DNA of 64,000 nucleotides from Gigaspora rosea (lineage: Eukaryota; Glomeromycota; Glomeromycetes; Diversisporales; Gigasporaceae), in contig QKWP01000108.1 of assembly GCA_003550325.1 (NCBI GenBank), positions 415,354-479,353 on the forward strand. Reading direction: 5' to 3'. The notes beneath the pieces are model-generated. The model was not told where the DNA came from, did no database searches, and saw nothing but the letters and a program-made list of their open reading frames with translations. The position numbers and the translations under genes were made by a program. Positions within the stretch are counted from its first letter, which is position 1, and every line of letters begins with the position of its first letter. Shown here in pieces: positions 10,561 to 23,037 of the stretch.

Positions 10561-12556
10561 ATTTTTTTTTTATTTTATTTTATATTTTATTTTATTATTT
10601 TATTTTTTATTTTTATATTTATTTTTATTTTTTTTATTTATTTATTTCGGTAGATTGGATTTCACCCAGTTTCGGACGGTTTCGCCCCATTTCGGAGGTT
10701 TCGGAAGTTTTGGAAGTTTCAGCTTCGCTCATTTCGGAGGTTTCGGCTTTCGGAAGTTCGGCCATTTCGAAAGTTTCGAATTTTGGGCGATACCGAAACT
10801 CTAGGGCCAAATGTTTCGGACTTTGGGGGAGGTTTCGGCCTAAACACTGGACAGCACTCATATGGCGTACCATAGTGATGGGATGAAAATTTGACGGTTT
10901 CGGATTAGCTGACATCCTAATTTTCGTCTAGTCAATAATAATTGTGTTAACACTAAGTAGTAAAGATATATCTAAGTCTTTGCGCTGAATACTTTTACAT
11001 TAGCAACATCAAGCCAACTTTATAGCAAATTTATGGGTTTCTTATAACTTCTCTTTTTTTTTTTTTTTGCCTTTATTTTTTTATTTCGGATTGTACATAA
11101 CACATTGAGAGATTGAATAACGATCATGCGACCGCAAAATTTCTTACTCCATAGTTATGTTACTCCTTACATGAGACTTGTCGCCATTCATAAGATCATA
11201 TAAGACCATGCGTAACGTGAATAACTAAATTATAATACGAATTTTTTGGTCATTTGGTTAATACAGGAGCGTTTCAAGCAGGGGTTATACCGTCCATAGT
11301 AATACATGTTAATTTATTTTATGCAAAAAAAGAATTAGCCCTAAGGTATTCCGTCCTTGTGGCTTTACTCACCCTTGGTGGTGCTCTTAGCGGGTTCGCT
11401 GTAAGATTTTTTTAAATTCTAATTCAATTGACATCGCATTAAATATTTATTAACCTGTTTAGTCATATTTCATAGTTCAAATATCTGGAACTTCATTAAG
11501 TGGTTTCCAATGGTTATTTGTAATTGAAAGCATTCCAACTATTCTTATGGCCTTAGTTATTGCTTTATTTATGACTCATGGTCCTGGAAATGCTCGTTTT
11601 TTTTTCACTCCCGAAGAACGTGAATTTGAAATTGAACGTCTAAAATCTGAGGGTAGTGCTAATCAAATCGATAGTAACCTCGCCAAATCTCAAGTGAAAC
11701 TTGCCTTTATTGATATTTTAACTTATAGTTACTTAATAATATTTTTAATTACTGGAATTCCATTCCATGCACTTACTTTTTATCTTCCAACTTTAGTTAG
11801 TCAACTTGGTTATAATAATATACAAGCACAATTAATGGTTGTACCACCACTTGTTATTTCAACTATATTTATGATCATTTGTTCCTGGTATTCTGATAAA
11901 CATCAGATAAAAGCTAACATAGCATGGTTTGGCTATACATTATCCATCATTTCATTGGTTGGACTGCTAGTAGCGAGCCGATAATCCTAGTTTATATAAT
12001 TTAAGATACTTTTTAGTGATTGTTTTGGCATGTGGAGCGTATAGTGTGGTGCCGGTAGTGTTTAGTTGGTTCACCTGTAATATTCGTTAGTATTTTTTTT
12101 CTTTTTTTTTAAGGTGTAAATATGTTTATTCTACTAATATTTACTAACTGCTAATATCATCTAATTTTAATATTCTTAAAATTTTTTAAAAAAGCCGGTC
12201 AATATAAGCGCAGTACGATGACCGCAATGATCTTAACTGCTAATCAAATTGGAGGTATTGTCGGGCTTCTAATATTTCCAGCTACTGATGCTCCATCATT
12301 CTATATGGGAAACATAGTATGCTTAGCTTCAGTGATTCTTGCATTTATTTTGGCTTTTGGACTGAAATTTTATTTTAATTCATTAAATAAGAAACGTGAT
12401 TTAGCCATATTAGCAAATCATAACTATAAGTTAAATGATAATGATTTGAAGGATATTAAAAGAATTAGAGAAATCGCTATGGAATTGGTGAAAAAGGAAT
12501 TAAAGTACGATGAATTGTTGTGTGATAAACATCCCAATTGGAGACATATCACTTAA
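9243..12556 (+). CDS. MFS transporter, allantoate/nicotinate permease type (Dal5/Tna1-like), frame disturbed
   Basis: Exons read as 9243-9339, 9449-9742, 11267-11400, 11463-12085 and 12195-12556, with GT-AG introns and matching phases except inside exon 4. Together they give about 500 residues, the usual length for the anion:cation symporter family of MFS proteins. Exon 2 carries the first membrane span and the family motif SVIDLNNVGNATVAG. Exon 4 carries GTSLSGFQWLFVIE, HGPGNARFF and TPEEREFEIERLK. The last exon has KRSTMTAM and the final spans. Family members import organic anions such as allantoate or nicotinate across the plasma membrane; the substrate here is unknown. The reading frame is lost between about 11981 and 12010 (net one base), so it is a pseudogene or has an assembly error. 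Intron 2 is 1.5 kb because of a transposon. Confidence 0.8.
10137..10849. mobile_element. hAT-type non-autonomous element inside intron 2 of the MFS gene
   Basis: The ends TAGTGTTTCGGCCG and CGGCCTAAACACTG are inverted repeats with two mismatches. The flanks GACAGCAT (10129-10136) and GACAGCAC (10850-10857) form an 8-bp target duplication with one difference. Subterminal arrays of CCGAAAC or GTTTCGG motifs fill both arms, and a TTTTATTTTA tract occupies 10480-10640. No transposase is present; the reading frames inside are repeat artefacts. Confidence 0.8.
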
Positions 12557-14394
12557 AGACATTGGCTATAAATCTATAAATTATATATATTTACATTTAT
12601 AACATGTGAAATATAAGGCAGTTTATTTTAAATTTTTCATAATTTACTAGTTTATCTATTATATTAATATGATTTAATATATATTTATATGTATGTATAC
12701 CAGATTATTTAAATTTACATTATTTTAGTGTATATTTTTCACTAAGTTGATCTATTTATTCATATATTTTTTTAATTTTATTTTAAAAAAAATTGCTCCT
12801 CTTGATTGTGTTCTAGATCAATGCTGTATTAATAAGTTAGATGCATCTTTGCTAATTAATTGTAAAATAATTTTATCTATAGCACTGTGATAACGACAAA
12901 TTAAGTACAAACTATTATGATAAATTATAAATTTTAATTGAAGTCAACTTTATTAATTTTAGAATTGTGTTCATTTTATTCTTTGCATGTGGTTTTTGAA
13001 TGAATACACTTTTGGTGGCAGATTGTACGTAAATTATAATTATAATGGTTTTATTGTTATCCCATTTTTAACTATCAATGGCAAATATGGCTTTCAGAAT
13101 AAAAAATAATTCTTAACAAATCATAGATCTATACTAGTATACTGATAATAATTGCGTATTTATTAATTATGATAATTTAGATAACAAACTTTAATTCTTT
13201 CATTGGATGTTTCATTTTTTTTTAATTATACTTGATCGTGCATGTTGACGAGGGTCAACTGACCGAAAAAAAAGAGAGAATTAACAGGGGTCATACGCCA
13301 TGTCCTTATCCACTTGCTCCGATAACACAGCTAGAGGATTGAAAGACATCGACCGCAGGAATCTCACATGAATTAAGTTACATAACAGAAAAGCCACCGA
13401 TATCAGCAAATATATGGGTTCACCGTCTATAAAATAAGGTTGATTGATTTTTTTTTTTAAAAAAAAAAAAAAAAAAATTGATGCCTTAAACCACGCAAAG
13501 TTAATTTAATTTTCTGTTTTGCATAACATGGTGTCCAAAATCCAGTCGGAGGGTTTTTTTTAATCTACTATAAAAAATAAGCTATGTCCACACGCCAAGT
13601 TAATTTTTTGGTTTGCATAACATGGAATCAGAAATTTATTTTCGAATCTATCGAGTAATTCCGGAAAATTAAGGTCTCAATCGGGCAACACCGGAGAAAA
13701 AATTAAATAACAAAACGGAATAATTGGCGCAAATGGAATTGTTTGAAAAATTTCGGCAATACGAAAAATTAAATTTCTGTGGCCTTACATAAAACCGATG
13801 TCCATTATAGTGAGGCTTTAAAGTTGATTATATTTGACTGTACTTGAAATTTCGTTAGTAGAAAGTTTATGTACTTAATGAAATATCAAAAAAAAAAAAA
13901 ATAAATAAATAAATAAATAAGAAATTTTTACTTGAACAACCAGTACGCACACAACGAAAAATATTTAAACACTTTGATTTATTTATTTATTTATTTAACT
14001 AGCGATGTACATGTGGCGAGAGACTTCGTCGTCCGCTTGCAATTTTTAAATGGCACTTGACTTAATATGTGACACATATACAATTTTATTGGTACTATAC
14101 TGTGATGATTTGTAGGCTGGCAAGAAGGAACTTATAAGAGTATAAATACTATTTAAAGGAAATAATTTATCTTTTGTAAAATTTGTTTATATTAATCTGT
14201 TCTTATTGCTCAAAATGAGATTAAGGCTTGATTTTTAATAATTTGCTAAAAAGAAATGGAATTATTTTTATTTATATTTTTGAATGATCAATTGTAAAGA
14301 CGGTTGATGGGTACAGGTTTAATAAGATTCGTGGTTTTTTAAAACGGATAATAATGATAGATTATAATACTAATGAGTAAAAATAAACAAAAAA
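12557..14394. other. AT-rich intergenic stretch
   Basis: No gene was found. It contains poly-T/poly-A tracts near 13450, two related copies of CACGCAAAGTTAATTTAATT and CACGCCAAGTTAATTTTTTG (13490 and 13590), and near 13860-13975 a dispersed motif ACTTGAACAACCAGTACGCA that recurs at 30598 and 30747. Confidence 0.45.
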
Positions 14395-15725
14395 TAAGTT
14401 AGGCAAAGAATTCTGATATTAAATTTACTAATGCGAATACACTAGTGGTTAATGTTGAGTTAGTATTGGAATTTCATAATTTACCATAAATTGCTGTAAA
14501 AAATTCTGTTGCAGAACTTACTCTCTATTCAGATATGATTAAGGTTAAGTTAGTTGCATTAGAATTATCGTAATTTTCTACAGTATTATAGTATAGGCCA
14601 GACCAATTTTAATTCGGTGGTTTACATTACCCCCCTTTTGCCTTCCTTCATTTTCCCCCTCACTATATATGCGGAAAATTTCGGAAAACTTTTATAATAT
14701 CGCGGATCATTTCGGAAAAATTTTTTATAATAAGCCCCCCCTTTTGTGAGAAGGATGTAATGTAAACCACCGAATTAAATTGGTCTGGCCTTACTGTAAA
14801 GAATTCAGTTACGGAATTTATTTGCTAATGCAGTAGTTAAAATCAAATTAGTATTGGAATTTTCATGACTTCTATATAAAAATTGTTACTCGCTATTCCA
14901 GTGGTCCAGTATTTGGTTAAGGTTGAGTTGGTTGCATTGAAATTATAATGGTTTACTATCTGCTATAAAGAATTCTGTTACAAGACTTATTAGCTAATGA
15001 GGTACATACAGTAGTTGAGTTAATGTTGGGTATACGATTTTCTACTATATGCTACTGTAAAATTTGATAAAGCTTACTCTCTAATTTGATGCACACAGTG
15101 GTTAAGATTGAGTTAGTATTGGAATTATCGATTTCTACTGTAAAAAATTCTGTTACAAAATTTACTCACTTTTCCGATAACCACAGGATAGTTAAATTGA
15201 TATAGTTAAATTTTCATGAATTCTAACAATTTATTGTAAAGAATTCAGTTACATATTCACTCGTTAATGCCTACATAAAAAATTCAGTTACAGAACTTAC
15301 TCGCTATTATGGTGATTAAAATATGTGGTTAATTTGAGTTAGTTGCATTCGAATTAATGTAATTTCTACCAAGAGTTACTGTAAAAATTTCTAATATGGA
15401 TACTCATAGTCGGGTTAAGGTTGGAATTATCATGCTTTCAATTATGAGTTACTATAAAAACTCTGTTACAAAATTTACTTGTTGTTCGTTACTAAAATAT
15501 GTAATTAAGATCGAGTTAGAATTTTTATAATTTCTACCATAAAATTCTGTTGTGGAACTTATCCACCAATACAATCCAATAGTAGTTAAATTAATAATAG
15601 AATTGTCATAATTTCTATTGTAAGTTACTGCAAAAATTCTGTTACAGAACTTACTAAATTCTGTTGATAAATTTATCAATGCATAATTGCTAATCAATAC
15701 ACTGATAATTCAATTCGAAGATATG
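14395..15725. repeat. degenerate satellite block 1 (about 107-bp unit)
   Basis: Loose copies of a unit with GGTTGAGTTAGTTGCATT, GAATTATCGTAATTTCTAC and TTACTGTAAAAATTCTG repeat at about 100-110 bp. Similarity between units is partial, so the array is old. A MITE interrupts it at 14595. Blocks at 16140, 23385, 24610 and 44690 belong to the same family. Confidence 0.7.
14595..14791. mobile_element. MITE inserted in satellite block 1
   Basis: GGCCAGACCAATTTTAATTC and GAATTAAATTGGTCTGGCC are terminal inverted repeats continuing through GGTGGTTTACATTAC. The interior has CCCCCCTTTTG mirrored late, plus two GGAAAATTTCGGAAAA-like motifs. Confidence 0.8.
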
Positions 15726-16139
15726 ACTATAATTAATTAAGCATATTACATGTTGAATCAAATGATGATCAAAACTGCGAGTGGGCGATTCAGTAACCTT
15801 TGTATCTATCCTGTATAACTTAATTTTGGGTTTGTGCATTTTAAAATTTTTGATTTACCATACCCAAAAACCGTGATCTGTGTGAGAAAACTTTGAAATA
15901 AGCTGATCAGTTGTAACTTAATCGTCATATATTCGTAATTGATATATGAATTAATAATCAATACGTCAAATTGAGACGTGAAGAGTTAAGAATATAGAAA
16001 CGACCAGTTATTCTTATTCACAGCCTCAGTCATCTATTTATAATCTTTTTAAAGATTGACCTTAGCTCATTATGCATGCTTTGTATCTTTAATATTAAAT
16101 TAATTGACGTGTTAGTGTGCCACATATTGTATATTACCA
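15726..16139. repeat. spacer with a dispersed repeat between two satellite blocks
   Basis: The segment 15820-15990 (TTTGGGTTTGTGCATTTTAA, AAAACCGTGATCTGTGTGAG) is related to 18140-18260 in the same orientation and to 24292-24365 inverted. AATCAATACGTCAAATTGAG is related to sequence near 22835. Confidence 0.5.
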
Positions 16140-16960
16140 GAATATTAAGGTTTGCAACAGAATTTTTTACAATATCTCATGATAGAAATCACAATAATTC
16201 AAACGCAAACTAATCCAACTTTAACCACTTACTATGATTATTAGAATAGTTCTAGGAGGGTACTTTTACAGTATCACAATAGGAAATCTCAACTCAAACT
16301 CAATCTTAACTACGTATTACGTGTCAAATAGGTTTATAATAAATTTTTTTTTTATAATAATTCATGATAGAAATTGCGACAATTCCAAGTTCTGAAGTAG
16401 AATTTTTGATGATAACTCACGATAGAAATCTATCATTTCAATGCAACAACCTTAATTACATGTTATACATGAGTTCGTAACGAATTTTTTATAGCAACTC
16501 ATGATAGAAATCATGATAACTCCAATGCAGCTAACTCACTTTGTAACCCACGACAGAAAACATAATAATTTATTCCAATAAAACAAATTCAACCTTAACT
16601 ACATACCGTGAATCACTAGAATAACGAGCAAGTTTTATAACTAATTTTTTTTACAGTAATTTACGGTAATTTTAGCGCAAGCTAACACAACTTTAACTAC
16701 ATGCTAAATAACGAATAAAGCAACTAATGATAGAGATCATGGTTAACTACATACATTAGGCACCGGTATAATGAGTAAGTTTTGTAAAAGAATTTTTCAC
16801 AATAATTCACGACCAATATTATTCGTCGAGTAACTTTGTACCAATTTTTTTATTGTAACTCGCGATAGAAATCACAACAATTCCAATATAAATTAATTCT
16901 TTTTAATCACGCATTGCGGTTACTAGAATAGCGAGTAAGTTCTAAACAGAATTTTAGCTT
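16140..16960. repeat. degenerate satellite block 2, opposite orientation
   Basis: Units read AACAGAATTTTTTACA, TCATGATAGAAATCACGA, AATTCCAATGCAAACTAACT and CAACCTTAACTACATA in sequence. This is the reverse complement of block 1, so the two blocks form a large imperfect inverted pair around 15930. Confidence 0.7.
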
Positions 16961-17111
16961 ATGTGATTAAAAGTGCTAAATGCTAAATAAGATGAGTGGC
17001 ATCTATTGCACTAAACATTTTTAATGCATGTTGATAAAAATCAAGTGATCGAGAAGACTTTGAGAATTGCTTGGGCTTAACGCATGCAAATGAAGATATG
17101 TGATGGAAAGC

Positions 17112-17427
17112 GGGTTCGTATTATTTCGCCGACAATCACTTCACCGACATAACATTTTACCGACCCCACTCACCGACAAGTTCATTTTACCGACAGTTTG
17201 TTTCACCGAAGTTCATTTCACCGACAAGTTTTTTTTCAAAAAGCATCCTAACTTCAGCCCTAATTCTACCTAATTCTTCCCTGACCCTAACGACAATAAC
17301 CAGAATTACTTTGTCGGTGAAATGAGCTTCGGTGAAATAAACTGTCGATAAAATGAACGTGTCGGTGAATAATTGTCGGTTAAATGTTATGTCGGTGAAG
17401 TGATTGTCGATTAATTGATTGCCACCC
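17112..17427. mobile_element. palindromic MITE with exact 8-bp target duplication
   Basis: It starts GGGTTCG and ends CCACCC, flanked by TGGAAAGC at 17104-17111 and 17428-17435. Each arm has about five TTCACCGACA-like motifs in register with the other arm. The 8-bp duplication fits hAT-type mobilisation. CG dinucleotides are retained, unlike the copy at 1-228. Confidence 0.85.
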
Positions 17428-19335
17428 TGGAAAGCTACCTCTACAACTAGTATTTAACGGGTTGACGAATGTCACAGCACTCATCGAAGTCTTATAACCG
17501 TCTTAATTTTCTTGACCTATCCCATTGTCACAAGGCAGTTACAACAAGCTGATGCTGCTTCTCGCTTGCTCTATTGCCACAATGATACCTTGTGCAGTCT
17601 TATTTTCTAATTTTCTCAGGGAGCATATTATCATTTAATTTTGAATTACTCGCAATACAAGTGGACTTTATTTATTTCTGACACCATTTGCCAGTGTTAT
17701 ACGCGGACATAGAGCTATGACCAGGGTCAGGTTGACCCGATTGGTCAGCATTTTGACGGGTCACGGGTAAAATTTTTATTTAACCCGGGTCAAAACAAAA
17801 TTGACCGCCAAATCTAATTAATTGGTCCAAATAGTGATTACAGTACTGTACGTACTGTACGTACTGTACGCTAAAATTTTTGCCGATCATTTATTAAGAG
17901 GGGTCGATAGAAATATTTTATGTGCCAATTGACCAATCAAATTCGTTAATTGATCAACACCCGATGAAGCTTTCTTGTTAGATAAATTAAATTTGTACAT
18001 ATTGCTTCTAAAGTAGCGATCTATCTAAAGTAGCTACTTTAGATATATAAAGTAGCGCCTTAATAAAATTAAGCAGATATGTACATAGTATATTACTAAT
18101 TTGCTATATTAAATATTTGCTTATTAAAATAGGTTTAAACATCTTTATAACTCAATTCTGGGTATGTGCGCTTTAACGTTTTTAATTGGTCGTATCTGAA
18201 AAATGTGACCTGAACGTGGGAAAACTTATATAGATTATACGTTAAATTATCATGGTTTGAGTAATTATTAAACTACCCCAACGGCACCCCGAAAAATTTT
18301 GCGATATATGATGTGCTAGCCAATCAAATTACTAGATTAACACATGATCAACAATGTACATAAATATACGTAGTATTTAATATTATTCAAATTTCGCTCA
18401 AAATTTGCTTATTGTCAAATAGAGACTATAATCTAATAATTTATATTCTCAATCTTTGAAAACACTAAGAAGGTTAGCATTGGTTATACATATAGCCTTG
18501 TATGACAAGATATAAGATTTTGACTTGTAAAAAAAATTAAATAAGGTGAGTTATTACTGTTATAACATTTATAAATTACTATTGAATAAATTCCTAATAC
18601 TGTATTAGTTAAATTGTTTTAGAAAACGGAATTGAGAGTGGTGAAATTTGTGTATAAAATAAAATTGTGTAATAGGAAAAATGTAAATAAATAAATAAAT
18701 AAACAGATGTATTGATAGATATTATGAAATAGAAATTAAGCAAATAAGTGAAAAAAATTATAAAAGTAAATAAAGCATATTAGAATTAGCAAATATGCGA
18801 GTAATCATATTAGTTAATAAATAAATTAGAATTAAATAAAATAAGTGAAATAAAAATTGAATATTTAGCAAATTAAATTTATACTATAAATCAACGAAAA
18901 GAATTTATTACCTAATATTATATTTATTTGCTGAATCTCTTTTCGTTTCTCAATTAATTTCTGCCTATCTAGTTACTATCTATTTTATATTTTCTTCATT
19001 CTATTTGTCTAATTTTAATTCATCGCTTATCTATTTTAGCTAATTTCATTTAATAAAATGGAAACTTTGCACTATATCAATATCTAAAAATTTATGTATT
19101 AAACACCTTGCATTAAGATCAATAAGATGGATTGTTATTTTTTAAAAAAAAAATCACGATTCCAAATTTCGTTTTTAAAATCTATTTTTTTTTATAACCC
19201 AAGTTAAGCAAATAAATTGAATGTTGTTTATAGCTTTGTCCTATTTATATAATTATAAAATAGTTTGGAATTCTTGAATATATTTATTAACAGATTAGCA
19301 AAAATGAATATAAATAACGTACCCAATACAATTCA
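17428..19335. repeat. intergenic repeats and low complexity
   Basis: No gene was found. About 17710-17820 has repeated GACCCGGGT-like motifs, also seen at 28560-28640. About 17840-17880 has three GTACTGTAC units, related to 27225-27260. The segment 18140-18400 is a dispersed repeat with an inverted partner at 22660-22770 (TGGGGTAGTT and AACTACCCCA). The part 18600-19070 is a purine/pyrimidine-skewed degenerate repeat that changes strand near 18915. Confidence 0.5.
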
Positions 19336-21702
19336 TTATTTTAGATACATTGTATGTCTATTATGATCCTTCCAAGTTCGTGGGTTTGTTTTTCTTTTTA
19401 TATATGATTTAATATCTCTTACTAAGTTTTCAATTCCTTCAAAGCTTTTTTAAACTGCTTCAGCCCATTGAATATTATTAGAATTTTCTTGCTCCTGAAC
19501 GATCTCTAATGCATCTTGTAATGTAGATTTATATTTGCTAAAAAGTTGCAATGACTCTTCGTTACTTCTTGAGTTAGTTATGTCCTTCAATGTATCTAAA
19601 TTATATAAGAAATTAATTAATTTGGATCAATATAATATATATAATAATTACATATAATTTTATACATACCTATTTTCGAATTATAAAGTAAATTTTCAAA
19701 TAAATTTTCTTTTAGAGAACTATTTAAAATACTTTCATGTGGTAAATATATAAATGGGTAACTTTCTTGTCGCTGAACATTAAAAAAAAGGATGGATTAA
19801 TTTCAAAAGTAGAAGCCTGTACTAAATGCTTACATAGCATAAAGCGACTTTTTAAAAATGCTAAACAGCTACAAATCCAGTTTTCAGTATTTGTAAAATA
19901 AGCATTATTGATTTTGGTTTTTTGTAATACAATCCATTCCTTTTTAAAATCCTTTCTCCATGAAGGTCTTTCAAAAACATAAAAATATTTATCATATTGA
20001 CTTTGATTATGAGGAATCATACGAGTAAGAATAATATACAGTATATTACTAAATCGATGCGAGGACGAAAAAATTTTAACAAGTAATCTTGCTTGATGAC
20101 CTTCCAGTGTGACTCACAAAGCATTGTTGTTCTAAATAAACAAATTTTTCCTGGTACCAGATCGTGCCCATAAAACCCAAGCCTCCTTTTGATACCAACT
20201 ATTCCACAAATATATCCAAACATGCCGTAAATCATTATTGACACAAAAATTATAAATCTCATATGTTGATTGTTGCCATATTTCTTCAGGTGATAAAAAA
20301 GTTCCATTTGCATTAGGAATTAAAGAATGTAGAAGCATATGCTTTTCTACCATATCGATAATTATAGATCTATTTTCTTTGGGACAAAAAAGAAAATTTT
20401 TTTTTTGAATTTCATTCATTTGTGGATAGAATTCAATATCAATAAATTCAATGCTTGATTTGCTGAATGAGAACTATAATTAATAATTTTTGGAGGTGTA
20501 TTATCTGTAAGACGTTTTTTTAGTGCTCTTTTAATGTGCCACAAACAAATTTGTATTTTAGCATTTGTCCAGACTCTTCATGCAGCAGAAATTTGTGTGT
20601 AATCCTTGTCTGTAAGAAAAAATTGAACATTATCCATTCCTAAATTATGTAAAGATTCAAAGAATAATTCTAAAATTTCTGTTGCAATACCATCTTTTTT
20701 GTTTTTTCCTTCAACAAATAGGTATGCCATTGCAAAACCAGAGCCATTAAATTGTCCAATAATTGAATAAAGTTCAAATCCTAATGCATTTATTTTGAAG
20801 GTAGAGTCAACAATGATTTCCTTATTTTTCATTAATTTTTCAAAAAATGGTGTTGTAAAACCTAAATATCTAATTGGTCCGATACTACTACTAAGTACAA
20901 TTTTGTAACCACTTTCATGTAAAAAAATTTTTGCTGAATTTAGTTGATCATTATTATCACGAACATATTCTTTTTTAAGCAAAGTTGCACACCATGCGTG
21001 AATTTGTTTCTGAGTTAAATTAGGATGATCATGTTCTAAAATTTGATATATTTCACTTGGATTAAGATGGAGATTTTTTTTAATTTCTTCTTTAATTATT
21101 TCATTAACACCAAATCTTTCTGGTCGTTTATGAAGCATTAAATGTTGAAGATGAATCGATGCACTATTTAATCTTAAATTAAGAAAAATCTTAATTTGTC
21201 CATTACAATCAAACCTATCAATTGGAATTCGATCTCTTTGATCTTCAATATTTTCATGTTTTCTAGGTTTTTTAGCAATTGATCGGCATTGAGAGCAATT
21301 ATATCGAATAGTGAAAGCATTATCTTTTGTTGAAGAATAACAATCCTTATAAATATAATAATAACCATCAGCATTCCCCAACGACTCAGCAATGATTTTG
21401 GATAATTTTTGCGGATCATCTTCATTTACATCAAGTGAAATATCACATTTAAAATCAATTTTTGCTGATTCATTTTCCAAATATTCATTCGTAGTAATTT
21501 GCAGGACTTGTTCATAAAGCTTTTTTGACATTTCTTTTTGTGATAAAAGCTCCGTTGTTGGTTTATATTTGAGGGATTGTTTATAAAAAATAGAGGATTT
21601 AGAACGACATTCAGAACAATTTGTTACTTGACGGTTGGTTTTATTAATAAATTCATGTGAGGGTAAAGTTTTATTACATTTTATACATTTTTTTGTATCC
21701 AT
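19336..21702 (-). pseudogene. MULE-family DNA transposase, decayed
   Basis: The minus-strand frame from 21702 starts MDTKKCIKCNKTL and includes a CxxC...CxxC finger. The MULE catalytic core follows: IIVDSTFKINALGFELY (first Asp), FFLTDKDYTQISAA (second Asp), then ICLWHIKRALKKRL, and TTMLCESHWKVIKQDYL (Glu). A SWIM-type finger reads CSC...CKH at about 19820-19870. The end, NPRTWKDHNRHTMYLK, lies after an intron at 19596-19669, with TAA at 19336-19338. The frame is broken by a TGA at 20578-20580 and by further stops and shifts from about 20410 to 19720. Whole length would be about 760 residues, normal for the family. Terminal inverted repeats were not identified. Confidence 0.85.
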
Positions 21703-22868
21703 ATTTTTTCTTGAGAGTTCAAAAAAAAAGATAAAAAAAAAAATTTAAAAATCGTAAATAGTATATATATTATAAATGATGTAATAATTACGACATTGCA
21801 TAGCTGAGTTTTAAATTTGATATCGATGTACATTTATACAAAATAAGTAAACTGAACCCTACCTTTAAAAGAACCTGCCATTTCCAAAATGTTCCCATGT
21901 GTACGTATCTGATAAAATATTTTGAGAAAAGTAAGATCGAACTTAAAGTAAATTTTAAAAAAATAAATATATTTATTTTACTAACATAACCACTTAATTT
22001 TTATTTACTTAATTCTTATTTCGCTATTATATTTTTCATACATTTATTCAACTTTATTTATTTTGTACACCTACTAATTTTAATTTAAATTATCATTCTT
22101 CTACTTAATTTACGTATCTATTTAATTCTATATTATCTACACACTCAACTCCTTTTCTCATCTTAATTGTTACTCGCTCACATATGTACTAATCTGTCTG
22201 ACCATCTACTTACTTACTAATTTACCCATCTACATATTTTTTTGTGTTTTCTATTAACTTCTTCGTCTATACTAATTCTAGCTTTCTTGCCTATTACTAA
22301 TCCTAGCCTTCTTGTATACTAACTTGTCTATTTATTTATCAACATATCTATATACTTAAGGTACTCTATAAAGCCAAAAAAACCAATTTAAAGTAATAGA
22401 AATTTATTTAACAATAAATTACAAGTATTATAATAGTTTTTATATGATGATAACTTTATCTTTTTATTCTTTTTTTTTCGCAAAAAACTATTTATTTATT
22501 TTTAGTTAAAAGGTTCATGTCAAAATCGAAATGATATGTTGCGCATATAAGTATTTTGAAAAATGAGTCATTACTGTGTATCTTGGAAGAGGTTACAATT
22601 GATTTAATTTATTATAACAAAGAGCAAAATTTCTCGTTATCAATTTTTAGTAGTAAGCATATACATGTATATTGTCGATCTTATTATGTGTTAATCTAGT
22701 AATCTGATTGGCTAGGGCATCACATATCGCAAAATTTTTCGGGGTGCTGTTGGGGTAGTTAGATTATTACAGCATTCCTGTGATCATCTGCAATTATTGC
22801 GACATTTCGAATTAATGTCGTCATGAATTGACCATCAATACGTAAAATCGAGACATGCGAATCAATAC
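21703..22868. other. low-complexity intergenic stretch with dispersed repeat
   Basis: About 21960-22360 is a pyrimidine-rich degenerate repeat (motifs such as CTACTTAATTTACGTATCTA) matching the other strand of 18600-18890. The part 22660-22770 is an inverted copy of 18245-18360. No gene was found. Confidence 0.45.
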
Positions 22869-22976
22869 AGAGGTTGTCTAAAGCCAGGTAGCTTTTTAAT
22901 TGATTACTAACGTTAACAAATTTGCAAATTCACGTGCTGCATATAAATTACTACCTGGCTTTAGACGATCCCTCAA
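22869..22976. mobile_element. short MITE, about 108 bp
   Basis: GTCTAAAGCCAGGTAG and CTACCTGGCTTTAGAC are perfect 16-bp inverted repeats that extend outward imperfectly. Confidence 0.8.
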
Positions 22977-23037
22977 TAAAGAAAAAATCAGAGTTACGTC
23001 CTAACTATGACATTTTCACTCTCTTATTACGCTGTTG

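Noticed and set aside
10421-10915. Frames rich in Phe/Tyr/Ile and Glu/Thr/Ser in the MFS intron
   Set aside because: They arise from TTTTATTTTA and CCGAAAC arrays of the hAT-type insertion.
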